A stretch of DNA of 64,000 nt from Zygnema cylindricum (lineage: Eukaryota > Streptophyta > Zygnematophyceae > Zygnematales > Zygnemataceae), in contig JBBHKE010001884.1 in NCBI GenBank assembly GCA_037447655.1, positions 18,644 to 82,643 of the forward strand, written 5' to 3'. Below, piece by piece: positions 1-10,900 of the stretch; the first letter of the stretch is position 1; every line of letters starts with the position of its first letter. The notes beneath the pieces are model-generated. The model saw nothing but the letters and a program-made list of their open reading frames with translations, was not told the origin of the DNA and ran no database searches. Both the position numbers and the translations under genes were made by a program.

Positions 1-972
1 CTCCTTCTTTGAATCTGAACTCCCACAATGTATTGTGCATCTCCTAAGTCTGTGATTTTAAAATACTTCCGAAATTCAATCTTTAATTCTCCAAGTAAAT
101 CGAAGTTGTGAGAGATAGAAATGAAATCATCTACGTAAACACTGAAATTACCATGTCCCTACCTTCTCCCCGAATATACACTCCACAATCTGCAGTAAGC
201 CTCTTAAATCCCAAAATTAGTAAGACCTTGTAAAGCTTATGGTTCCATGTTCTTGGTGCCTGCTTCAAACCATACAAAGACTTCCACAACCACCATACTT
301 TTCCATTTTTCCAGAAACTCCTTCTGAAATTTTCATACACACCTCCTCTTCTAATTCTCCATTTAAGAAAGTTGTCTCTACATCCATCTGTCGGACATGC
401 ATTCCTTCCGCCGCCGCCATTGCAATAATTGCTCGTAAAGAATCAAACTTAACCACAAGAGCAAAAGTCTCAGAATAATCAATACCCTCCTTTTGCTGAA
501 AGCCTTTACATACTAATCGCGCCTTATACTTAAGAATTTCTCCCGAAGCTCCCGTCTTTGTCTTAAAAACCCACTTTGAGTCAATCGCCTTCTTACCAAC
601 CGGTAAATCTACCTCTTCAAAACACCCATTCGATTTTACAGAATTAAATTCTTTGATAAACGCCGGTTTCCACTTCTCCTCCCATTCGTCCGAGTCTCGA
701 GCCTCTTGGTATGATTGAGGATCCGCCGGACGATTTTCTGTAATTGCCTTTCATAAGAGAAAGGATTCCGCCCTTCCTTCTCTAATTTCGGAAATTGCCC
801 TCTGGTAGCTGGTTTGCTTTTTATATGACAGTCCAGGTGAAAATCGTTTCGGTGCCTTCCCTTTAGTGGATCTTTTACTTCTCCGTACGTCATCTGCAAA
901 TTCTTTATCCGAATCACTGCTCTCAATCTTGTCATCATCCTCCTTCTCTAGGGTTGTTTCTTCTGATGTCAC
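1..972 (-). pseudogene. copia A reverse transcriptase, broken and cut by window edge
   Basis: Reading leftward, RT motifs appear in alternating frames: VVKFDSLRAIIAMAA with RQMDVETTFLNGELEEEV at about 330-450, KSLYGLKQAPRTW at about 230-290, then YVDDF near 135. All are diagnostic of Ty1/copia RT. At least three frameshifts or stops lie between them. RNase H would lie before position 1. Confidence 0.85.
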
Positions 973-2243
973 GTTGTCAATGCCTGTGGGTGATTCTCGG
1001 TGACCTTGTCTCCTTGTGACTTGGTGCCGCTAAGCTTAGGTGTCGAAACTTTCTCTAAAGGTTTCTCTACAAATCGCACCTTTTTCTTCGTCCCTACGTC
1101 TGACAAAACTTCGTCATCTTCCTCCTCCTCTCCAGTGAACTTCTCATAATGACTTTCCTCCTCATAATCTTGAGCTCGATTGGACTCATTAGCTCCCTTC
1201 ACCATCCATTCCAAGTTCTCATTAAATTCCACATTTTTAGACTCTTTAACCCTTCTAGTGACTGGGTTGTAAATTCTATATTGCATTGAGTTCTCACTAT
1301 ATCCCACAAAATATCCTTCCCATGACCGCGCAACAAACTTTCCCTCCCGATTTCTTTCCTCTATGTATCCCATAGCCTCATATCCCCAAATCCTTAAGTA
1401 TTTAACCGTAGGTGTTTGTCCACTCCAAAGTTCCTCCGATGTTTTGTTGCCAAAAGCGGAGTTTATTCTCCTGTTCGTTATATGGTTAGCTGCCCTGATT
1501 GCTTCTCCCCAAAGACGATGCGTGAGTTTCGTCATATGGAGCATGGCTTGTACCATCTCTTGTAATGTCCGATTCTTCCTCTTTGCAATTCCATTTGATT
1601 GTGGGAAATAAGGAGCCGTGAACTGCTGTTTAATCCCCGTCTCTTTACAGTAATCGGCGAAAGCAAGAAATTCACCTCCTCGGTCTGAGCGTACCGCCTT
1701 TACCTGCCTCCCGCTTTCCCTCTCAGCCATGACCACAAAGTCTTTAAATGTTTCAAGAGCGTTTGACTTAGCTTTTAAAAGATATACCCATGTCTTTCTG
1801 CTGAAAACATCAACTATCAGAATAATGTACTTGTTTTTTCCAATGGTTTCTAGATGTGTGTCCCCACAAAGATCTACATGGACTAGATCTAGAGGGGCAT
1901 TCGCTTTGAATTGAAGATCTTTCACCGGATGAGGCTTCCTTTTATGTTTCCCTTTTGTGCATCCAACACATACAATGACCTTCTCTCCTGTTGCCACATC
2001 TAGCCCTCGAACCGCCCCATGACGAATCATCTCCTTAATGTTACTCTCTGAAGTGTGACACATACGATGGTGCCTCAACGTGAGGTCCTCCTTGTTGACT
2101 TCTGCCGAATGGAGATGACCTTTTTCATCTGCCGTCCTATTTTCTGGTTTTCTCCAAATCAACCTACTTTGCATATTTTCAGTCACAATGCCTTCTGCAA
2201 ATGGCCCTTTTTTACTAGTGAAAATGATTCTTCCTCCTTCCAA
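969..2243 (-). pseudogene. copia A integrase region of pol
   Basis: One open frame of 424 codons holds the end of the protease linker, the zinc-binding HHCC domain (RHHRMCH, then CVGCTKGKH), the integrase core (LVHVDLCG and RSDRGGEF supply the first two acidic residues) and the copia-type C-terminal extension. The third acidic position, normally GVAERKNRT, reads GIAKRKNRT here, so the catalytic Glu is replaced by Lys. The same replacement occurs in copia element B. The downstream acidic linker leads to RT after a frameshift at about 970. Confidence 0.88.
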
Positions 2244-2284
2244 GCATGTGGCTCTTCCTCCTTTCTTTTGAAGCAGTGCGACAC

Positions 2285-2549
2285 TTAAGAGATTAATGCA
2301 CCCCCTGGATTATTGAGCACATTGTTAAAGCGTACTCTATTGATTATAGTTTTCCCTTCCCTATCTTGTGTTGGTAGATCCAACCGTACTGTTCCCAGTG
2401 TATCGATGACCATCATTGAACCATTAGCCACTATGATGGATTTTGGTATACTGAGTTTTCTAATGTCACTGAATAGTCCTGGATCTGAACACATGAGATG
2501 TGTGGCACCTGAATCTATGATCCAACTGTTTAATTTTCCCTTACTCTCC
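2285..2549 (-). pseudogene. copia A aspartic protease
   Basis: A minus-strand reading frame carries IIDSGATHLMC, the retropepsin active site (D-S/T-G-A) in the form usual for copia elements, followed by the hydrophobic flap region around VIDTLGTVRLDLP. It lies between the zinc knuckles and the integrase. A frame change near 2285 separates it from the integrase frame. The protease would process the Gag-Pol polyprotein. Confidence 0.8.
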
Positions 2550-3851
2550 TTGCCTCATGTGTGAAATAGAATATCTTCCTTTTCCTGTGATTCCTCGATA
2601 AGTGAAACGAAAAATTCTTGATCCTGTCCAATTGGCCCATCCCCAACAAAATCCCCTCTACCTGATAGGCTACTTCCACTTCCTCCACTTCCTCCGCCTC
2701 TAAATTGTCCCCCTCTGGGATTGTCTCCCTTGTTTTGATAACAACCGCGACCAGTGTGTCCCCATCTATGACAAACGTTACACTGCTTGCTTTTGTCTGG
2801 GCATTCAAAAGAGCCATGCCCAATCGCGTTACAATTGTAACAGGTCATCTGAGAGGTATCACGTTGATATGAGCCTCTCCCTGGGCCCTGTGACCTGCCT
2901 CCTCGTCCACGATGTCCATCTCCTCTCCCGCTAGATCCCCTAAAGTTGTAGGCTCATTTGTCATCCTCCTCTTGATAACTCTTGTAGGATGACCCCTTGT
3001 TTTCCTCTTTCGGTGTTGCTTTCTCCTTCTCCGTACTTTTAAAGTGATTGATAGCGTATGCCATTGTTGGTTTCTCTCGCCCCTTGATGACCTCTTTTGC
3101 TACCGCAAACTTGCTTGGAAGACTCCTTATGAAAACAAACAACCTCTCTTTTTCTGTAGGGAAGTTATTGTGTGAGTTAAGTTGTTCTATGATAACATTA
3201 AACCTTTTGACTCCATCATCAATGGACTCATTCTCCTTCATTCTTAACCCAATATACTCCTCAAAGGGATAATTTTCATTTGCCTCAAATCCTTTTTCAA
3301 ACGCATTTTGCAAAGCGGTCCAACAATCAAAAGCCCTATCATGAGTTAGAAGGTGTTCATGCATAGAACTAGCACAACTTTGTATAAGTGCGGTGGAGGC
3401 CGCCATATCTTTCTTGTCCCACTTATGTGCTCCGACTGGATCCACGGAAGGATCCGGTCGTGTTTCTTCCCCGACAACGATGTCCCAAAGTTTTTTCGGT
3501 GTGAATGCTCCTCGAATGTATCTCTTCCAAATTGCATAGTTGTAACCCGTGAAGACGATGGTTTTATTAAACACTTTAAAATCATCATCTTCGCTTTCCT
3601 CCTCTTCCTCATAAAGTTTAGATTTTCCCTTCTTTTTTTTATTTTCTTAGAGTTAAGTGAGTCTCCACTTACTCCTCCATCTCCATCATTTTCTTTTTTT
3701 TGAGAAACTCTTGAAAGCGTTCAAACTTTCCTTCGTCCATCTTCACATTTTTCTCCCCCCATTCGTCATACTCATCATATTGTGTCCCTGTAACTCCTCC
3801 TCCACTAACTCCCCCACTAGCTTCCGCCGGGGATTTTCCTTTCTCCGCCAT
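2550..3851 (-). pseudogene. copia A gag (nucleocapsid-like), frameshifted
   Basis: The ATG at 3849-3851 lies just inside the primer-binding site and opens an acidic N-terminus. The frame shifts near 3600 into the main gag body (3574 to 2954: capsid-type helices, with WTALQNAFEKG and the R..L..LP motif typical of copia gag). Two CCHC zinc knuckles follow at about 2740-2848: CYNCNAIGHGSFEC and CNVCHRWGHTGRGC. Gag packages the element RNA into cytoplasmic particles. The frame breaks make this copy non-functional. Confidence 0.85.
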
Positions 3852-3889
3852 ACCGGCAAATGTTGCCAGTAACCCGCTCCGATACCAAT

Positions 3890-4461
3890 TGAAAGGTTAC
3901 AAACCAAATAAAATACACACACAACAATGGTGTTCCTCCGAACAGATATTCAATATATTAAGTACAATGCAAATACAACTTCTTTTCTTCCTTCCTTTTA
4001 CTTCTGATCTTTCTACGCCTCCTTAACAAGCTACGCCTCCTTAAAGATAATTCTACCACGAAGTATCAACTAATATATATAGGTACACGACTAGAAACGC
4101 GTAGGAATCAACGTGGTAAAAAGCACGACCAATACGTTGAACCGACTTGAACAACACGGTACGACTAGGAAAGTCAACCGCGAACCAACTTGAATCACAC
4201 GGTATGACTTGAACTTACGTGAACCGAAACTACCAAGCAATTTCCACGTCACTTCTATAGTACTATTCAAACATACGTGAAACGAAACGAACACTTAATT
4301 TCTACGTCACTTCAAATATCCAGCGACGAAACTACTTCGTCGCTAACTTTCTACGTCACTTCAAATATCTAGCGACGAGACAACTTTCGTCGCTAGTCGT
4401 CGCTACTTTAGCTACGAGAGTATCTCGTCGCTAAGTAAGTGCTCAGTACAATATCCTAACA
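3890..4461 (-). repeat. 5' LTR of copia element A
   Basis: On the minus strand the LTR starts TGTTAGGATATTG and ends CCTTTCA just before the primer-binding site, giving about 572 bp with TG...CA ends. Inside, near 4310-4440, a short unit containing AGCGACGA and ACTTCAAATATC is repeated in tandem. The other LTR is outside the window, so the boundaries come from the TG/CA ends and the primer site only. Immediately outside, from about 4464, intron sequence of the LRR gene resumes; it matches the intron copy at about 6056. Confidence 0.8.
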
Positions 4462-4914
4462 GTGTCTAAAAGCATCATTACCTGATAATTCTCACAAGGT
4501 TAGAAGCTTCACCGTCTATGGTTATTATACTAGCGTAAACATTTTTTGACTCATCAAACAAACACTGGTATTGAAACTCTTACATTGTGGTTGTTATTCG
4601 GATGCATTTCATTTCTCTGTTTTTTTTCTATGTTGACTGTGATTCCAATTGTCAAAATTGAAAACACAGTATTTCGAATATCCACTAACTTTATCATCAC
4701 ATAGGTTGTTCATGCGGGGGTCAGATAATTAGGGATATTTACAATTGGATACGAATCTATTTCGATCTTAAGTGTCTGGTGCAAAACTAAACGATTTTCA
4801 ACTTTACAACATGAGATAACGCTTACATAATAATGTTAGGAGAACATTTCTCAACAATGTCAAACATAAGGCATGTAAACTTGCTTTTATTAAAAAATCC
4901 TTTCGCTTTTGCAG

Positions 4915-7900
4915 GGACTTGTCCAACAACAAGATTACAGGTGCATTGCCAACATCAATTGTCAGCTTGCAATATCTTCAGAATTTGTGAGTTACGTATA
5001 GTAACTTTTTCTGACTCGCCACACTGACTATGCTGTTAAAAATGTCATCTTTCGCAATTTCATTCATATGTATTTTATTTCACTTTTTGTTTTCTTTGGG
5101 AACTGTCATCTAAATTGCCAAAAACATAATACTACAAACAACTGTCTATACCATTTGGATTTTCACATTGGTTGTTATATGTTGGGGCTAAGTAATTAGA
5201 GATTTTTACAATTTGATTATGATCTTTTCCGAGATTCTGGTCTTCTATATAACATAAATGTTGAGAATATTTTACATAATGCAATTTTTTTCCAGCCTTT
5301 TAATACGACATAACGCTTCCATGGTTATATCACGAAATCTTTTCTCAACGATGTTAAACATAAGACCTCTAGAGTTTTTACAAAACAAAAACTCCTAAAA
5401 TCCTCCCTTGCTAATTTTCCTATTTCTGGGTCTATTGTCGGCATGGACTGCTGATTCCTTGGCATACCACTCTAGATTTTATTGATCCTTATCTTCTAAT
5501 TTTTTTTCTGTCATGGTTGTTAGTGTATTTAAAAGTTACGGCCAAATAGTTTTTAGTGTATTAGTGGAGGACCTTCAACATTTATGTTTAACAGAATCGG
5601 ATGGATTTTTTTTTATCGTCTTCTAAAAGCACAAAATTTTGTCATTCTAACTTAACTGCTCTGCGAACATTTTCCTTGCAATTCTGTTTATCTGTTTGTT
5701 ATTAAATCGTCGATTTTCCAGGCAAACTGCCATCCTAATCTTCGAAACAAAGACACAACACATGAAATAACGCTTTTTGGATTTTTGCACTTTATGTTTT
5801 AAGCGGAGGAAAGAGAAACAGAGCAAGTTGCAACTAGATGTTTTTAGGAATTATTCGTATTCTACATCACATAAAAGGTTCTCAAATATGTAAGAAGTTA
5901 TTTTCATTTTTGCAGGGATTTATCTGACAACAAGGTAACAGGTGGATTGCCAACATCGATTGCCAACCTGAAAAATCTTTATGTTTTGTGAGCTACCTAT
6001 ACCGAAATTTTTGTAGTTAGTATATGTTCTACAACTTTCATCTCCTTGCCAGTTAGTGTCTAAAAGCATCATTGCCAGATAATTCTCACAATGTTAGAAG
6101 CTTCACCGTCTATGGTTATCATATTAGAGTAAACTTTTTTTGACTCATCAAAACACACAATGGTATTAAAACTCTTACATTGTGGTTTTTATTCAGATGC
6201 ATTTCATTTCACTGTTTGCTTTCCACGTTTACCTGTGATTCCAATTGTCAAATTTGTGATTCCAATTGTCAAATTTGAAAACAGAGTATATCAAACAGCT
6301 GTATCCACTAACATTATCTTCACATAGGTTTTTTGTGCGGGGGTCAGATAATTAGAGATCTTTCCAATTGGATAAGAATATATTTCGATCTTAAGTGTCT
6401 TCTGCATAACATAAACGATTTTCAACTTTAAAACATGAGATAACGCTTTTATAATTATGTTTTTGAGAACCTTTCTCAACAATGTCAAACATCCGGCATC
6501 TAAACTTGCTTTTATTGAAAATTCCTTTCATTTTGCAGGGACTTGTCCAACAACAAGATTACAGGTGCATTGCCAAAATCAATTGCCAACATGCAAAATC
6601 TTGAGACTTTGTGAGTTACCTTTAGTAACTTTTTCTGACTCATCAGACCACACTGACTATAGTTATATCACGAAAACCGTTCTGAAAAATGTTAGGCATA
6701 ACACCTCTGGATTTTATATAAGACAAATTCTTAAAATCCTCCCTCCCTCCCTCCCTTCCTCTAGATTTTATCTAAAACTCCTTTCATTTTTGCAGGGATT
6801 TGTCCAACAACAAGATTACAGGTGCATTGCCAACATCGATTGCCAACATGCAAAATCTTGAGACTTTGTGAGTTACCTTTAGTAACTTTTTCTGACTCAT
6901 CAGACCACACTGACTATGCTTTTAAAAATGTTTAAAATCTGATCCTTTGCAGTTTCATTCCTATGCATTTTAATTCACTGTTTGTGTTTGTTTTCCATGG
7001 AAACTGTCATCTTAATTGTCAAAACAGTAAATACAGCACTGCAAACAACTGTGTATACTATTTGGATTTTCAAATTAATTGTTATATGCCGGGGTTAGGT
7101 AATTAGAGATGTTTACAATTTGATTAAAATCTTTTCGGAGATTCTGGTCTTTTACATGGCATAAATGTTGAGAATCTTTTACATAATGTAACTTTCAACC
7201 TTTTAATACAATATAACGCTTCCATATTTATGTCACGAAAATTTTCTCAACAATGTTATATATAAGGCCTCTAGATTTGCTTTTACATAAAATTCCTTAC
7301 GTTTTTGCAGGGTTTTGTCTAACAACAAGATTACAGGTGAATTGCCAACATCGTTTGCCAACCTGCAATATCTTGAGAAATTGTGAGTTACCTATACTGA
7401 AGTTTTGAAATTAATATATTTTCCACAACATTCATCGCCATGTTAGTCAGTGCGCAAGAGCGTCATTTCCAAAAACAATATCGCTCTTGAGAGGCTTCAC
7501 CATCTGGTATAATCCCAAAGGAGTGTTTTTATTTTTAATTCATAAGAACAAACGTTGATGTGAAGAATTTGATGCTCTGCATTTTTATTTGTATGCATTT
7601 CCTTTTACTCTTTATTTTCCATATTAACAATCATCCTAATTGTCAAAATAGAAAACGCAGTACTTCAAAGAACTGTATATGCTATTCCGAATTTTACATT
7701 AATTTTTTTATGCGGAGGTCAGATAATTAGAGCTCTTTATGAGCAGATGAGGATCTTCTTTGAGATTATGGGTCTTATGCATACCATCAAAGTTTCCCAA
7801 TATTGTATCATGATATAACGTTTACACAATAAAATTTTCTCAACAATGTTAGATATAAAACATGTATCTTTGTTTTGTCTAAAATTGCTTTCATTTTGTA

Positions 7901-7973
7901 GGTATTTGTCGAACAACACAATTACGGGTAAATTGCCAACATGGATTGCAAACCTGAAAAATCTTCAAACATT
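4915..7973 (+). other. Block of six 72-bp LRR exons (one repeat per exon)
   Basis: Each exon is exactly 72 bp and begins with the third base of a Leu codon, so each junction falls inside the first Leu of a repeat. Each encodes one 24-residue plant-type LRR of the form LxLSNNxITGxLPxSIxxLxxL. Examples are LDLSNNKITGALPTSI (exons at 4915 and 6796) and LYLSNNTITGKLPTWI (7902). A seventh exon of 72 bp (17550-17621, LDLSYNRLVGSIPTSV) and a degenerate repeat in exon 18543-18913 complete the solenoid. One LRR per phase-2 exon is the classic plant LRR gene structure. The exons at 6539 and 6796 are nearly identical and share their following intron sequence. Confidence 0.92.
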
Positions 7974-10900
7974 GTGAGTTTTCTATGTTCAGTTCGCGAA
8001 CAGACTTCTATAGGTTTCACCCATGGCGGTATGTCTTTGTCCGATTGAACAACAATACTTGAGATTCAAAGCTTGTCCTAGCATTTGCTTTTATTTTATA
8101 AGGAAAATTTGGCATTTATCTTGAGTATGCTCGTCGAAATGTCATGTCACTCTTTGGCCGACACTTGGGTACCTAATTTGTAATTTTTCCATGAGTAGAT
8201 CAGAAGGTCAATTCAATTTGGAAGTTATTTCATCAATTTTTGGTGTATTCGGTCAATGTCCAGCTCTGGTGTTAACCTATATTTTTGGGGATACTGAATG
8301 AACATTGTTGTTAGGTTATTCGACATTGTATCACCTGAAACTGCCACGTTGAAAATGTTATCTACATAAGTCATACTCTTTACTAGTGTTGTGTATCAAG
8401 GACCTTTTGCCGATATTCGATATATATCGAATTTCAGGTACCCGATAATAATCAAAATTTCGCGATATATCGCCAATATATGGTATCGCCGATATATCGA
8501 GGCATTAAAAAAAAAATGAAAATTTTCACAGGTCGACAAAGTCACGTGCCTTCAGAGAAGGTGACAGTTAATTTTTTGCCGAAAAGAAATACGATTTTTT
8601 CCTGAAAGTCAGCAAAGTGAAGGAGATCTTTGAGGTACATTGACACGGTACACTTGGGAAATACACGTACATAATACGCAAGTACGGATTCCTATACGAA
8701 AATGGTCGGTTCTAAGATTTTAGAGATTTGATCGTCAACTTACAAGGAACCACTCAAATCAAAACACGTATGTAAAAACTTGTTTACAGAAGATACGCGA
8801 TGTTAACCAAGGCCTCTGTAATATATAAATATAAATTTTGCTGTCCGTACTATTACAGAGACCTCATGTAACCATACCCCAAATAAGTAATTATATGAAT
8901 TACAAAATTTGTACTTTTTTGTCGGTTACATTTTGGGGCGTCTACCTTAAAGTCACGGAACGAAAATCACGTCGTACGTGGCGTATCAGACAATTTGTTT
9001 TTTTTGCAAATGACATTATATTTGAATATAAAATATAAAAAATTAAAAAATACTATATATCGCGATGATTAATGTTGGTCTCGGTACGATATATCGAGGA
9101 GTCTGCTCGATCGATATTCGAAATATCGAATTTTGAAATTATTGCGATATGAATTTACCCGATACCCAACACTACTCTTTACTACACGAAGAAAAAAGAA
9201 ACATTTTTCTATATTTTTGATTTAGTCATCATGATCAATGACAAAAGAAAAATTTGGAAGAGCTTGAAATGTTTGTTATTCAGACCACAGGTGACTTATT
9301 CGAAATAGCTAAGGAAAAAGAGTGACCATATTTAGAGTAGGAGCATTTTTGATGAAGTAAAAATGCATATTGAATTGGTATGAAAGCCTGATCATACAGC
9401 ACCCAGTCACTCGCTTTTATGTAAGTTCCATCCCTCGGCAAGGTAGAGTTCATAAATACCTATTTGTAACTCTTTTGTTCAAAATGATACCGTGATAACT
9501 TTTCAAACACTAAATAGAGTGGGCCCATCCTAAAGGATATTTCACTTTCTCCTTTGTTGTGTGCCCTATTCAACCTTATCCTGATGTAGCCATTGGATTC
9601 TCAAAGATGAGATGTATAAGCGTTCTTTTTTGTGCTGATTCATTCACTTGTTTTAAATGTTGCCTAAACGCTAAAGTCTAGAATGGACCTTTGGAAACTA
9701 CAAAATTTGCATTTGTTTTTTCCCGAATACATGCATACATTCGCAAAAATAGGAGAACTGTACCAATTTGGAAATATAGATGTCTAGTTGTTACGATTCA
9801 TTGAAAGAATAGTAAGCGCACGGAATCGGCTCGATTCACAAGTGTACTTTCTAGAATGTATCGCGAAAGAATTTTTTTTTAACGATTTCGATAAAGTTCT
9901 ATTATGTTTGTTTCGCGATACTTTTGTCGTTTCGTTTCGCGTCTAGAATTATCGTACGTCTGGTTTAGGACGATAGTACTTTAGTTTTGAGTAGTTTTTT
10001 CATTTTCATTTGTCGTTTTACAATGTTTTGAGTCCTTAGTAAAAATTAGAGTGTTTTAGTCTAATCTGCGAACAGGTGGCAAATTTCTAGAGGTTTCATG
10101 GCGGCGCACGCTCATACGTGCCGCGCCATGGCTAATGTGTATATAAGGGACACTATGAAATAGTGAAGGACAATCAATTGAGGAAATATACATTGAGGAA
10201 TAGAAGAGATAAAAAAGATAGAAGAGAAATTGTAATTTCTGTTATTTATTAATGTCAAAAACTTTCCAAAATTTCTTTGCAATGTTGATTCACTGACTTG
10301 TAATCTGAATGCTTTTGCTGCCAAAATTATTTTTTAGTGAAATTTGAATTTATTATCAATTCTTTCATTTGGTATCAGAGTGGGTAGAGGGCCATTGTAG
10401 TGTCACCTTCACTCATGGGGGGAAAGAACAAAAAAAAGCCCATTTTCACTCCCTCTTCTTCCGCTGCCTTTGTCGCGAATCTTTGCGATAATCTATCTCC
10501 GGAGAGCATCAGGACGAGCCTTAATGAGACAAGGGTCCTCGGACGAGCCTTAATGAGACAAGGGTCCTGTCCATTGCCATGCCGTACCTAGACCATACAG
10601 AAAGTACCACGAGACCAGTACCTTCTTGTACGGTACAGTCCTGTGATTGGTGCTCTACAACAGGATAGAAGGGTTTTAGAGAGAGGTTTAGGACTTAGTG
10701 TTTTTGTAGGTAGCCGCCTCTCTCCAAAGTGATTGTGTACAAATAGGCATTTTTGCCTCTTGATAACTAATCGCTTGGTTGGGCGTTTTGAGTGATTTCT
10801 TTCCATGTTAACTCAAAGGATTCCACACTACATAGGGGTGAAGTCATCTAGAAATTCTCTCTGCCAGGGAGGCAGCGGTTCCAAGAGCAAGTGAGCCATT

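Larger units (their letters stand above)
1..4461 (-). mobile_element. Ty1/copia LTR retrotransposon A (decayed, cut by window start)
   Basis: On the minus strand the order is LTR, primer-binding site, gag, protease, integrase, reverse transcriptase, which is the Ty1/copia order (integrase before RT). The element enters from position 4461 and runs off the window at position 1 inside RT, so RNase H and the 3' LTR are not visible. The primer-binding site next to the LTR reads TTGGTATCGGAGC on the minus strand, close to the plant copia consensus TGGTATCAGAGC (initiator Met tRNA). Several frameshifts and stops break gag and RT, so the copy is probably not autonomous. It sits in the region upstream of the first LRR exon of the main gene and may separate further 5' exons that lie outside the window. 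Confidence 0.93.
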
